In this document: positions 35,281 through 47,799 of the stretch, piece by piece | How positions within the stretch are numbered: position 1 is the stretch's first letter | Layout of the letters: the number at the start of each line of letters is the position of its first letter | From: Crocodylus rhombifer | Taxonomy: Eukaryota; Chordata; Crocodylia; Crocodylidae | DNA length: 64,000 nucleotides | NCBI GenBank assembly: GCA_038503035.1 | Contig: JAVSML010024243.1 | Location: 4,647-68,646, forward strand | Reading direction: 5' to 3' | Notes under the pieces: model-generated | Databases searched by the model: none | What the model was told of the DNA's origin: nothing | Seen by the model: only the letters and a program-made list of their open reading frames with translations | Position numbers and translations under genes: made by a program

Positions 35281-36411
35281 GGGACAGACATCACACATAA
35301 ACCAGTTTAAGTGATCAGAAGCTGGTTTAAACCTGTAACAGAACAGAAGTTCAGTACACACAAACGAGTTTCAAAATGGCTGAAACTGGTTTAAGGTAAA
35401 CCTGGTTGAATGTAGTATCAGACTTAACTGTTTTAGGTCAAACCAGTTTATGCAATGTCTGTCCCAGACCCCTTCCTGGTTTAAGTTAAACCAGAGTCCC
35501 CCAGCATCTCAGATGCTTTGCAGCCCTGGGTAGGGCTGTCTGCTCCAGATAACAGGGTTGGCCCCACCCCTCTACTGCCTAGGCAGAGCTCTGGGGTAGA
35601 TGGCAGGTACAGCAGGGTCTGCTTTGCTTCCCCCTGCCTGCCCCCCACTTTGCTGGTTCTGCAGGGATTCCCCCCCACCCATTCTTCCCATCTCCCATAG
35701 AATGGACCCCAGCTCCATGGACCCTAGGCATGTGGTATGCTAGCTAATGCTGAGAGATGTGTATGTGTCTGTCTCCAACTTCAAATTGGAGAACAATATC
35801 TGCTTAGGTCTTTTTGGAGCTAATCAACAGGTCAGCTGGTAATGTCCCTCCATTCCTTCCTTGGAAAATGCTGTTTAAGAAGAGCTTGAACTAATGAGAG
35901 AGGTTTTTGTTTTGTTGGTGGGCTGATAAATGTTGTGTTATCAGCCCCCTGCTGGCTCCCTTGCCAGGTTTGAAGACAGTATGAAGAGGCAGGGAGAGGA
36001 AGATTGAAAAGCTCAGTATCATCAACAGATGCATGCACTGCACACCACAGCTTTGCCTCAGAGTGCTAGCTGAGAGCTGGGGTCTGGCAATACTTTCGCC
36101 CCTTGAGCAATGAGTAGGGAAAAGCCTAGGACATGGGGTTTACCCCCCTCCCTAATCAGAGCATCCTGCTGGAGCCTGGCCACACCCACCTCAGCTACAC
36201 CGCCCCCCCCCCCAGCTCAGCACTATAGAAGGGAAGGGAGTGCTGCTGTAGTGCCCCTCAGCTTCTAGCCTGAGCCACTACAGGCGTGTGCCTGCATTTT
36301 CTCAGTCCAGAGGGAATGTCTATGTAGTTGCACACTGGTTCAACCTAAGCAGGTTAGACTAACCTGAAAAGATTGAATCAATTAGGCTCAGGTTTTTTTA
36401 ATATCTGTCCC
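35281..36411 (+). mobile_element. TIR element, GGGACAG family, copy 1
   Basis: Left end GGGACAGACAT and right end ATATCTGTCCC, flanked by CTA on the left and TAG on the right, compatible with a TA target duplication. Both subterminal zones are rich in the word AAACCAGTTT/AAACTGGTTT. The GC-rich interior includes a C run near 36200. About 200 bp at the left end match the element at 50440-51240 in inverse orientation. ORFs of 60-68 codons are not genes. Confidence 0.75.
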
Positions 36412-38142
36412 TAGCCCTCATGTCCCATCTTGAGAGGACATGTCCTGTGGAATAACATCTTTTGTTATTTGGAAGCCACAAAGAAATGACAGATACACTC
36501 TTGGCCTACACCTAGCTGGACTGTAGCTGTTATAGCAAAATATTTTTTTTTTTAAATTATCTTCATGTGCTCTGCAACTAACATCTATTTAATCACATAG
36601 AAATATTTAAATGAGAATTATAATGTTTAAGAATGCTGACTCATTTAAACTTAAATGAATGAAAATATTGGGTTTTTTTCCTTTTATTATCTTAATATTT
36701 CTGAAAGTGTCACCGTGCCTCTCTTGCTGTTCTCTTGTCTCCAAGTTCTCTGTAGAGGGAACTGACAAACTGGTTGTTAGTACAGAGTAATTTCTAAAGT
36801 GGCTATTAGCTATTGGTCCATTTGAAAGCTAGAAGACCTAAAATTGAATTGTAGTAATAGCATCATAGAATACAAATGTCCTAGCCAATTTTGTGAAAAA
36901 TTAACACTGTCCAGTAAAAATGTTTCATGCCTTCCTTCTCCTTTCCCTTCCCCTTAGGTTGGGAGGTTTGGACGGTAAGAGACGATTAGAAATATAAAGG
37001 AACTTTAGCTTTAAACATGTTTAGATGCTGGTATTGTTTTAGCAGTGTGAATGTCACTATATATCTGTGCTGTTAATTAGAAATACCTAAATTATTTCCC
37101 CCCTGAAAGTCTTAAAGAATCTTCCAATTCATTATCTCTTGTCAAATAAATTGGATTCAATTTGTACTTATATGGAGCAACACTGATACCCAGTGGACAG
37201 CTAAATTTACAGCATATGTATTTCCTATTAACATCCTAAAGGATTTGTCTCTGTCATGGGTATTATGGTTCAGAACTCTTGAACAGTAATCTAAAACCTT
37301 TTGAAATATGAAAAATAAAAAAATGCATTGCATTATATTTTACACTTTAGCCCATAGGCTTTTTAAATAGCTAAATGGGGAAAAAAATGTTGTCAGTGAC
37401 AATATTTATTAGTAACAAAAAGTTGTATTCCCATAGGTAAGAGATTCATAAGCTTTAATTACTCTGCATGCAGTGTGTTAGACAAAGAATCTTGGTGCAA
37501 GATTCTATCTTTTTTACCACTGAAACTTTTAACTAAAATGTCTGGAATTAAGAGAACATGCACAGATTTGAAACTAACTTGTCAATGTGTAATAAATACC
37601 CTGATCTCACTATAATCTGGAATTGATGAGATTTGTTGCATGCTAGTTTCAGGGTTTCTATTCTGGGAGTAAAGATTTATTCAGATAACAGTATTTTGTC
37701 CTTGGGGAAAAGTGGAAATACAATTAGAAAGGAAAGCATATAATTCATTTCAGTTCATTACAAAATTACTATGGAAGTACTCTACTGCCATCCACAAGTG
37801 GAATGCAGAATTCTGAGGACGACAAGAATTTTAACTTAAGCTTCTTTCACGTTATTACAATGGACTCTAAATTCAATTACTACCACTTCTGATTTGCTTT
37901 ATGATGGAATGATAACAGGACATAGATGCAGATGGTATGATAAGCAAATTATATTTATAATCTTACATTCCTACAGTGGGAATTGTCTTTGTAATAAAAA
38001 ATGCCACATACTTCAGTTCCTATTGTTCTGAACTACTTAAGAGACATTCTGTCTTCTTTCACCCCCAAACTTTGTCTCACAGAAACCCAAGTGCATAGCT
38101 ATTCATTTCTAATCTGAATTAATTCTGCTATATGAACTAATA
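36412..38142. other. Gene desert, AT-rich
   Basis: No gene, RNA or repeat termini recognised. Contains a T-rich run near 36542. Confidence 0.5.
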
Positions 38143-38151
38143 ATGTATGAC

Positions 38152-38383
38152 CAAGGTTTTCAGCCTTTTTTGGTTAGTGTACCCCTGGCAGCCGGTCGAG
38201 GGGTGGGGAGTGCCCCAACAGTCGGTTGATGAGTGGGGCAGAGGGTGGGGAAGGTTCCTCCAGTGCTCGGTTGATGAGTGAAACTGGAAGTGCTAGCAGC
38301 TTCCCTACACCACTGCTGCGTACCCCCTGGGACCTTCCAAAGTACCCCCAGTGGTATGCATACCCCTGTTTGACAATCCTTCA
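38152..38383. mobile_element. hAT-type MITE with perfect 8-bp target duplication
   Basis: TGTATGAC lies directly left (38144-38151) and right (38384-38391). The ends CAAGGTTTTCAGCC and inverted TGAAGGATTGTCAAAC are similar, as are the inner GTACCCCTGG words. The 232-bp body is non-coding. The 8-bp duplication is the hallmark of hAT transposase, which must have acted in trans. Confidence 0.85.
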
Positions 38384-38391
38384 TGTATGAC

Positions 38392-41300
38392 ATACAAATA
38401 CAATGTTCTCAACATTTGCAATTTTATCATTTTTATCATTATATTTCAGGTTTTTTTCTGAAATCCCCAGTCTGTAAAGTTACGGTATTACTTTAGAATC
38501 TTAGCTTTCTTTATTATCTCTTAAAAGAAACCAAGTTGCTAGCCCTCATGATTGCAAAGTAATGCTGGAATGGTAACCCAACAGCAACCTAAAGTTTTTT
38601 GGTTTTGTTTTTAAAGAAGGCAATTAAAAAATAAACCATTACAGTTTTTAAAAATCTCAAAATTTAAGTCAATATCATACAATTGGGTGATCTGATTTAT
38701 GTGATTTGGGACGGCCATTAATGTAGGACGTCTTAATATTCCAGTGGTAGTATGTCACAGCTGCAATGAGCTGTATGCGTTCTCCAAACAGGAAACCGCT
38801 CTACTCTCAAGTACACCAGAGATCAAAATATCAAAAGCAGATACAGATATGGCTGCCACCATGAGGATATTACCCTGCAGGAATAGGCTGGTTGTTGTTT
38901 TGTTGTATTTTTTTTCTCTGCAAGCAGAACCAGTAGGTTCATTAGCACAAATGGAAATATTCTTGTAGCCTTCCCTGGATGTTTGCAACTCCAAGCAATG
39001 TCAACTACATAGGTAAGAAAGTAGTTGAGGACAACATCTGTCATATGAAGCTGAGTCTCTGGTCTAAGCTACAAGACTGGCACTGGAAAAACATGAACAG
39101 AGGAATTCTTCCAGGGATTTCAGTGTTCAGAAGACTGAACTGCTAATGGCTAGTGTTGACATTGTGACTCTTAAGCAGCTTTCTCCTCTTACTCATTGGC
39201 AGTTCCATAAACTCCATGCCCTACTTCTGTATTCTGCTACAAAGGGTGATTTGTTGGAAGAATACATACAACAGAAGTCCTGCCCAAGATCACTGTCTAT
39301 GTGAACCTCACCAGTTCCACTATCAAGTGGTCCTCAACTTCAGAGTCCTCTGCAAGATAGGGAAAGAATTTGCCATGTGGCAAACTTAGGCACTAGGTAG
39401 GAATCCCTTCTTCCTTCCTGACTCCCCAAATAAAAGGATGAAATAAGAGGTGGCTGGAACAATGTTAAAGTCTCTTCCTTTTTCTTTCCCACAAGTACTG
39501 GGTATGGTTGATTTCCTGATTACACTGTAATCCTGGGAAGATGGTTTAATTAGTTTCTTCTTGCTTGAAAAGGCACTCTAGTTTTTTGCTCATTTGTTTG
39601 TACAAAAATGCAGGTCTATGACTTGCTGCTCAGCTGAAATCCTACCTCTTGAGTTGACAGAGGGTTTTTGTTGTTGTTATTGTTATCATTGCTGTTTTCC
39701 TTTGTTCTGAAAATTTCCAGAATAGTACTAAAAAACTGAACGCTAATTCTAAACATAGCATCTTAATTTAAACTACTCCTAGTAGGTAGAACATATAGCT
39801 TCATGCAAACCTAGACAGCCAATATAAAAGAAATACAAATAAACAATAGTTCAGTATTAAGCAAATGCTTGTCCAACAAGAGGATGCAGGGTGAAGGATG
39901 CAAGCATGTCCTTTGTCTCAGTTTTTTTATGTAAAATGTGGACATTTACCTTCCGCTGCATGGCCAGCAATGCAGTTCAGTGCATTAAAGGATGATGGGC
40001 TCAACAGATGGAGTAATGAGGCTACATAAGTACCTGGGGCAGGTAGATCCTAAAATGGGACCTGATTTTAATAAATGGCCTTTGTAACTTACTATACTAA
40101 CTAACTTCCTATGAGAATGGGAAGTGGGGGGCCTTTGGACAGTCATATGGAATGAGTTCTAAAGTGTAACCACATCTACCTCCACTATGGGCAGTGTAAT
40201 CCATGGATCTCAGATATTACATGCTCACGTCCAACTCCTCCTCTAACTGGGCAGGCCACTCCATTATTCACCACCAAAAGAGGCTTCTAATTGTTTTAGC
40301 TGTAGGTAGAATATATTACATTACCCCATCCGGGAAGTGACCAGGGTTTGGATGCATGTGAAGAACTCCTAGAGCATTAGGGTTTGAAAAAGTACCCAAG
40401 ATTGCAAATATCATTGAAAGGTAGTGGCCAGGCTCAACCAGAAGGGAAATCACAAACTTCATTTAGTTTTTTTCCCCTCTGCAAGCCAGCATGCCCTTTA
40501 TCTTTTCTTTACATTTGTTACAAGTTTAGTGCCATCAGCATGTGCAGAGCATGGCAGTTCAATATGTGTTGCAATCTCTCCCAGCAGCATCAGAAATGAA
40601 GGGAGTACACTGGGCATCTGTTTTTTTGATTAATTATTCTGAGTTCGTTGCTAAGTTTTACTCATTAGACTCCTCACCGAGTATGAAGGAAATGGGTACA
40701 ATTACCCCAAATCAGGCACTAGGTGTGGTGGTTCTTTGAGTACAGTAAGTGTATATCTCAGTTTGGAATAGGACATGATTTGCTGACAGGAGCCAAGATG
40801 GAATCCTACACTCCATATGAAGGTGATTAAGGATGGCAAATAACTCTGTAAAATTTCTTCATGAAAAAACAAGTAAAAAGAGCCTGATCTACTCTCCCAG
40901 GTTTCTCAGCAACTCATTTATGGCCAAACATATTAAAGCCAGCTGAGCTGAGAGACACAGATCAAATATACTAGCAAAGCTTCATTGGATTAGTATACTC
41001 AGAATTGACAAGGATCTAGCAATCCAGATGAATCCAAAGCTGTCCCTCTATGACCCTCTTAATAATCTTTGTCCTAAAAGGAGAGGATCAAGGCAGAGTA
41101 GTAAACACATGTCCTTAACAATGAATGCTAACTTCTACTGCAAGGTTTCTGAAGCTGCTGCTGACTGAAAGGTGAGAAATGCTATGGCCAACGTCACTAT
41201 ATTTTTTCTTCTTCAAGACAATTTTCTGTGCTGATAAAACTAAGACAAATTATGGATCCATGCTATTTCTGTTTATCAGGTAGTATACAGTGCAATTGTT

Positions 41301-43460
41301 GTATCTACTCAAATAAGAATATTTGCTGAAGAGAGCATGATAGTGGTGAAATAGTTCCGTCAATAGCCCCTTAGCCAGGTAGCCTCACTGACCTCTATAA
41401 AGCAGCATTCAGACAAATTTCATTCCAATTCATAAAATATCTTGGTCATTTATAAAAAGCCATAGAGGAAACACGAACAATGAAGATTCTGTTTTAGTGG
41501 GCTTTTGCAAGTTGGAAAACATTTTTAATGATTATGCTTTATTTTGGCAAGAAGAAATAAATGGTGTCACAGGAATTACTGTCACCTATGTGTCGTGAAA
41601 AATGCTCTGTGAACAAATTTAGTACAGAGTGGCCAGAATTTTAACAATAGATGTGAATTCCTAGGGTTACATTTCAGTATCTAAATAAGTTACTTGGAAA
41701 GCACACTTGAGTATACATAGCTTTCACTGATATCATTAGGAGTTTGTGCTTACGCTGTTAAATATGACAGTATTTGGGCCTCACCTGACTCCCAGATGTG
41801 GGAAGCAGGCTCCTTGTACCAATGACTTTTAGGAGTATTGTAAAAATGCACTGCCAACTCAAACCAGAGGACCCAATTACCTGTGAAGAATATAGCACTC
41901 AGTATACCAAAGATAGCCTTGCTTTCCATAGAAACCCTTAGAGTTATAGCCATCTGTGTTACAGAAAAGGCAAATGTTTAAACACACACGTGAAAAAATA
42001 AAGGGCCAGTCTAAGATTAGATTAAGTGTACATAATCTTCTGTGTTCTTCCTATTTCACTAATCTGCTCACTGACAGTTTATGAGTAAACACAGCTGCAA
42101 ATAGCCTCTGACTGTAAAAATGAATGGCTACTAAGAAAAAATTGAAGAGAGATCACTTACTAAAATTAGGGTAAATGGTGAGTATTGAAAAGGATGTTTA
42201 AAGGAAGAGAGAAACTATCTTGTGACCATAAATGTACCTTAATTAAAAAATTAAGCTAGTGCCTAATAGCTAGAAGTATTGATCTTGTTACAGGAAGCAC
42301 ATAGATAAATGGAAAAATCCAATAGAATAAATCCCACTTTGGTGACACAATATTGGCAGAGAATTCCAGGCAATGTATGTGAGAGACTCAATAAGTCTTA
42401 TCTTTTACCATTTTTCCCTAAATATTCCTACTTATGGTCAAACATGCTTGGGTTAGATTTCTGGAATCTCCAAGACATACATACATTCTTTTTATTGCAA
42501 AAAAAGTAATTTAAAAGAGAAACAAAAATCTATCTATACTTTTTAGGAGTGTGTCATCCCTTGTCCCCCCACCGCATTTAGGAGAACTAAAACATATAAG
42601 CATGATGGAAATTGTCTAACGTGATATGAAGTGACTCACTTTAAACATGGGCTGAGGAGAGTAGGTTGCTAAAAAATAACCCAGGGTACTAGACTACATC
42701 TATTTATTTGTGCTTATGCTTACACAATGTCTCGAGAGCTAATAAGTGCTAAATATTTTAGAAGTTTGGAATTAGGTTTATATTTATAACATTTGCTAAG
42801 GTAACAAACCATTTAAAAATTCAGTATTCTATGTTTTTGGTATCAACACTGATCTGAACAAAGTGACATAGTATTCATATGTATTTTCCATATAGTCTCA
42901 TCAATGTTCCCTTGAATTCTTATAGTTAATAATAAATACAAAAAGTATTCTGTTTGACTTTCTAATGTTGCTCAAAACAAAATGTGTTAGCAACAAATGA
43001 ATTTAGCTAACAAGAATGTACAGAAAGCATTTTTACATAATTTTAATATTTTTTTCCTCATACAAGGAGTCAAATTCTGCTTTCATTAAACTTGTTTTAA
43101 TTTTACTAATTCTAGTGAAATTACTGGGGTTTTTTTGACTGACTTAAATAAATTTGGGCCCATTGGTACTCTCTTTTCATATCAATCTAATGAGTAGATG
43201 GGCCTAGAAAAACATCCCAGGTCAAGCAACCTCACAACCCCAGTTTGAATTTGGACTTATGCCTGTAACTAGAATTATTTTTAATAGACTTGAGAGTGAA
43301 TACATCTGTCCTATCTAGACTATTTCATTAACAAGTTTTATTTCTCTGCCTTAAAAATTATGCTACAGCATAGGTATCCAAAATTAAACATTTTAGATTA
43401 TTTTACATTTTTGTCATAGACTTAATGTGTGCAGATTGAGAAAAGAGAATCATTTCTAGA
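38392..43460. other. Gene desert, about 5 kb
   Basis: AT-rich DNA. ORFs of 60-79 codons (for example 38744-38994 on both strands, 40384-40739, 41750-41953) overlap in several frames and resemble no family. No RNA gene or clear repeat end seen. Confidence 0.5.
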
Positions 43461-43464
43461 AGAG

Positions 43465-43560
43465 GGCTGTAGCATCATGGTTATCGCACTATGCTGGAAA
43501 TTCAGAGAGATGATGGGTCTCTGGGTGAGAAGAGTCCCTAGTTTCCTGGACAGGTTCCCC
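43465..43560 (+). repeat. Possible tRNA-derived SINE head
   Basis: TAGCATCATGGTTATCGCAC resembles an A-box region (TRGCNNAGTGG, then TTA). About 35 bp later GATGGGTCTCTGGG sits where a B box (GGTTCGANTCC) would lie but matches poorly. Not a functional tRNA: no acceptor-stem pairing was found. Confidence 0.3.
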
Positions 43561-44003
43561 TAAGCCCTCAGCTACTGGGGCTAAGATATGGGGGGAGGTT
43601 GTCCTCCTTCAAACACCCCTCCCTAACACCGCCTTCTCTGCATTTTTCATAGGTTTTTAGCTGGCTGCATTTTTGTCTTAGATGCAGATATACATCCAAA
43701 ATATATCTGTGCATTTGCCCAGGCTGTCTGTAGAATACTGTGCATACTCAGTCTGTTTGTACAAACTTACAAGTCCACAGTGCAAGGGAAATATTATCAC
43801 TACCTTTGCATAAATGCTACAAAATGCCACTTAGATGCCTAGAAAACTTCCACTTAGAGAAACAAACGGTTATAAAATGTATACATTACATTTATACCAC
43901 TATTTACATGTTAATTATGGCATAAATGCATTACATGTACACCTAATTTAAGGTGTCATAAAATGGCAAACCAACCATAAAACTTTCTGTACATAATGTA
44001 AAA

Positions 44004-44310
44004 CAGGGATTGGCAAACTTTTGCTACCATGAGCTGGTGCTTGCAACACAGCCCCCATTGCAGGCTATGCTCCCAAGCTCTCTGACAATCAGCATGTACC
44101 ACAACAGGAACAGATTAAAAAAAAGGAAGTCACTAGGACCCCGGGGATGCCTCTCCACTGCAACAGTGAAACTAAAGTGAATGGGGCAGGGCATAGGACT
44201 TCCTCTGCCATTGTAGCTGGAGTATGCTGCCAGTTACCTGAGCTGCTGCAGGCTGGATCCAGTTTTCATAAGCCAAATCTGGCCTGAGGGTCATGGGTAA
44301 ATGATTCCTG
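44004..44310. mobile_element. hAT-type non-autonomous element, 8-bp duplication (7 of 8)
   Basis: It starts CAGGGATTGGCAAAC and ends with the reverse complement of CAGGAATCATTTACCC. The flanks are ATGTAAAA (43996-44003) and ATGTAGAA (44311-44318). The interior words GGATCCAG and AATCTGGCC are typical of hAT MITE bodies. 307 bp, no coding sequence. Confidence 0.82.
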
Positions 44311-44374
44311 ATGTAGAATATTTTGACAGCTGTTTTGTCTGGTGCCTTAAATTCAATGCGTGACATGTCTGGGG

Positions 44375-44560
44375 CTGTCCCAGCAGTTGAGCCAGGTGAT
44401 CAAACCCTCATCTGGCTTTCAACTTCCTCGTGCAGGTGAAGCTTAGCATGATGGTCCCAGATTCCTTCTGTACAGGTAAGTAGAAAGTGTACAACTGGGA
44501 TCTGATTCCTGATCCCAGAATCATGCCTCTTGCTATCCATGTGTAGCATGGCAGGAAGTG
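44375..44560 (+). repeat. Unclassified dispersed repeat, copy 2
   Basis: Same-orientation match to 32175-32360 described there. It sits in the 300-bp gap between two hAT-type elements. Confidence 0.6.
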
Positions 44561-44606
44561 CAACTGTTGGGATCTCATGGAGTCTTTAAATGAACATACG
44601 GTAGGG

Positions 44607-44956
44607 CAGCAGTTCTCAAACTTTTTTGTACTGGGACCCATTTGTAAACATCAATGGCCAGTCCCAACCCAGTGCCCCTCACTCCTGACCTGCTGCTCCC
44701 CGGCTCCAGGCCCCAGCCCCCAGTGTGTAGGGCAGGGTGTGTGGGGGGCAGGTATGAGGCTCTGGGGGGGTACCAAGCAGCCCCTTGCAGGCAGGAACTC
44801 TGACAGCAAGAAAATAGTTATGGTTTCTCATGTTTTTTCCTTTAAAGGAGAATCCATTTTTAAAGTTTGTTGATCCATTTTTAGGGTTTGTTGGTGACCC
44901 TTTTATATACCCATGCCTTTTGGCTTGGAACCCACAGGTTGATAAACATTGTACTG
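44607..44956. mobile_element. hAT-type non-autonomous element
   Basis: CAGCAGTTCTCAAACTTTTT then GGGACCCATTTG at the left, and GGAACCCACAGGTTGA to TGTACTG at the right, follow the pattern of hAT elements that begin CAGxGGTTCTCAAAC. A GC-rich centre (44640-44760) separates the ends. The 8 bp on each side do not match, so the copy is old or a flank has mutated. Confidence 0.65.
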
Positions 44957-45078
44957 TGGCTGTAGTCACAGCCTAACCTCTTTCAGTGTCAAATTTTACA
45001 GTGTGGCCCTGTTGAGTCTAAAGCCAGAATTTTATAACCCACGCCTCCCTGAGCTACATCATATCTACGGCATATAAC

Positions 45079-45202
45079 CAGGGATCCTGGTTATACTGTG
45101 TGTACACACACACTTATATATATGAAGTGGTGTTTCATTTGAATCATGGGAAAATGTGGATTTGAGTTTATTTTTTTAAACCAGAGAAAACCAAGATCCC
45201 TG
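45079..45202. mobile_element. hAT-type MITE with perfect 8-bp target duplication
   Basis: CATATAAC occurs immediately left (45071-45078) and right (45203-45210). Ends: CAGGGATCCTGGTT and inverted CAGGGATCTTGGTT, which match at 13 of 14 positions. The 124-bp body includes a CA/TA run (45103-45122) and the AGTGGTGTTTCATTT core shared with 562-695. Confidence 0.9.
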
Positions 45203-45210
45203 CATATAAC

Positions 45211-46300
45211 TATCCTAGTGAAGGTCTGGAGAGCAAGGTGATCTCTATGGAATTTAGGCCCTGATCTTTTAAAAAGGTTTGTAGATTAAGACCTAGATCT
45301 TGTACTATGTCCAGTCAATGGGATTAGTAGAGAATAGCATGTTTTATTTGCCCTGGCATTTTCTATTTATGACTTGTGACTTGGCATGCTATACCAGCTT
45401 CAATCTTTTTATGATAGTCTAACCTGGGAATAAGACAGGCTAGTTACTGTAGTTAGTTACTTATCTCTAACGCTAAATGAAGAGAGAAGAAGGAATGCTT
45501 TTATCACATCTTGTAAAGTAACAAGACACCAAACTATATCATCCAAGGTCCTTTCTTGATGAAGTCATTGGGATTTCAGTTTTCCAGTTCACATTTACAT
45601 TTTTCACTTCAGTGAGTTGGATAATTAAAGAAGTAGGCTAGTAAAGGTATTTTGTGTTTTGCTGAGTCTGTTTCTATTAGGAAAGAAGTGTAGTTACACG
45701 TAAATTCTACCAGTTTCCTTAGTTTCAGAATATTCTGTACATTTTTGTATACTCTGTCACTCCATACTTTACACTTTTCAAAACACATCAATTAGCTCTT
45801 AAGTGGATATGATTATAAGGTACATATTTTCTAGAATCTTAGACCCTAAAAACATATATAAGGGTAACGGGCCAGATTTTCTTTTGGTATAGATCTCAGT
45901 GGTTCCATTACCTCAGTGAAGTTGTACCTGTTCACACCACTTGAGTATCTGGCCACATTGTTTTATTCATCTATCAGACACTATAAATTGCTGGAACGTA
46001 CCAACACATGGGAACTGCTTTTCTTATAATGTACTCATGGAATTCCCTAGGACTATTTGGAGTTATATGTTCCCAGCAGACCTGAGGTAGAAGACTAGAC
46101 TGTGTGTTAAACTGTGTGTCAAGCTGTAATACTAGCAAGGCGAAGTGCTTTGAGAAGAAATGCGCTTTAGAAAGTTTGCTTTTGTTTTCTCTGCAAATAG
46201 TTTGTGCCTTACACCCTGTTATTATTTCATTAGATTTATATATTGACATTGTAAAAGGGGGCCTGCTTGGGGCCGATCTCTGCATAACTCGCCCACCTGT
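45211..46300. other. No gene; AT-rich unclassified DNA
   Basis: ORFs up to 103 codons (45974-46285, minus) carry no recognisable domain. Confidence 0.45.
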
Positions 46301-46319
46301 TCTTGTAATTTAAGTGGGA

Positions 46320-47790
46320 GGCTGCCCATTTTCTGCCCCACTGTTGGCGGGGGGGCTATTCCTTCCCTACACCACAGCCCAAGCATCATGATGTTCTCAC
46401 ATGCACCAGTCCCCCACGATGCGGCCCAGAATCCTACTGTAGGACACCACCTGGGTTTCTCCCTTCAGGCAGACTCTGCCGCCATCATAATGAGCCACAT
46501 ATCTCCCTACCATTGGTTCCCCTTCAAGTGTGGTCCCCTCACTGGGACCTTTGGCTCACACTAGCCCCAGCCCACCCCCAGGCCCCTGGCCCTTGGGTGT
46601 CCCTCTTTGTGGGCCTCCTTGCCCTTCTGACCCTGGGTCCCACCTGGGCCAGTCAGGGGAAGCTCTGGCAGGCCTCGCTGTATGACCCATACTCTTTTCC
46701 TGGGGTCCCCCTCTCTGGGTCCTCCTTCACAAGTGTGGGGAGATGGGGTACCTCAACACCACAACTTGTGCCTCAGGGTCTCACAAGGGACTCTCACTCC
46801 CCACCTGGGCAGCAGGTCATGGTGCTACTACCGGTGTTATCTTTGACCCATACTCTGCCTCCCAATGGTGGAGGGCTTATTGGGGTCAGGACTCAGCTCT
46901 TGTGAAGCCCAGTGAGGGAAGAATGGGGGCTCAGCTGGAGAACATCTCTGCCCCTCACATTGGGGATTCTCATTGCTGCCCCCTCACAACTGGGGCTTCC
47001 CACACTGCCCCCTCACAGATGGGGCTCAGCTGTTACATTTGACCCAAACTCTGCCTCCCAACATTGGAAGACTTACTGGGGACTCAGCTCTCTTGCTCTC
47101 TGGCTGAGTCCCCCCGTTCTTCCCTCACTGGGCTCCACATCTCTGCCCCTCACACTGGGGCTTCTCATTGCTGCCTCCCCCTTAGTTCTAATGCTGCCCC
47201 CTTCACACTGGGGGCTTCTCACTGCTCACAATACCCCCTCTACTCGGGGTCTCAGGGCTTCCCTCCTCAGGGGTGGGCTCAGGTGGCCATAACTGTGCCT
47301 GGCCCCAACTCTCCCTCTTCAGGGTCTCAAACCCCTGCAGGGCTCAGGCAGCCTCAGCCAAACCTATCATCCAACTCTCCACTCTTCTCCTTGGGGCTTG
47401 CACCCCCACAACTACCTCTGATGGAATGCAACCCACCCAAAGGTGAGGGCTAGGGGCTACGGCACCCTGACCCACCTTTCACCAGGGTGATCACTGGCCT
47501 GGCATTTCCTGGGGGCTCCCATGCAACTGGGAGCTCCACCAAGCGACCCACTCCCAGCAGGGTGTAATTCAGGTTGAACCCAGGAACAGAAGCCTCCTAC
47601 CATCCCCTACAGCCCCTCCCTTACCTCCACATTAAACTCAGCAGACCTCTGACCAGGCAGTGTTGTTGCCTGCCCTCCAGCAGCCAAACTGCCTTGTTTT
47701 TACGGGCAGCCCTGAACATAAAATGGCTGCCTTCCTTAGGCATCTGGAGGCTGCCAGCTCCAGGGCCTTAAAGTGGCAGGCACACACAGT
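46320..47790. other. GC-rich, pyrimidine-strand-biased block with internal duplication
   Basis: The plus strand is strongly C/T-rich, which removes stop codons and yields ORFs of 99-130 codons in several plus frames; none resembles a protein family. About 150 bp are duplicated head to tail: GACCCATACTCTGCCTCCCA at 46848 and GACCCAAACTCTGCCTCCCA at 47041, each followed by CATCTCTGCCCCTCACA and TTCTCATTGCTGCC. The block is flanked by AT-rich DNA and could be a solo LTR or transposon interior; I could not find termini. Confidence 0.5.
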
Positions 47791-47799
47791 GCCCTGCCA

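Noticed and set aside
35024..35281. 85-codon ORF with a hydrophobic core
   Set aside because: Ends exactly where the transposon at 35281 begins, but no homologue or coding bias seen; not called.
43465..43540. Possible tRNA gene
   Set aside because: A-box-like word is present, but B box is poor and stems do not pair. At most a SINE head.
46513..47453. Three overlapping plus-strand ORFs of 126-130 codons
   Set aside because: Produced by the C/T-rich strand and the internal duplication; all plus frames are open in parts.
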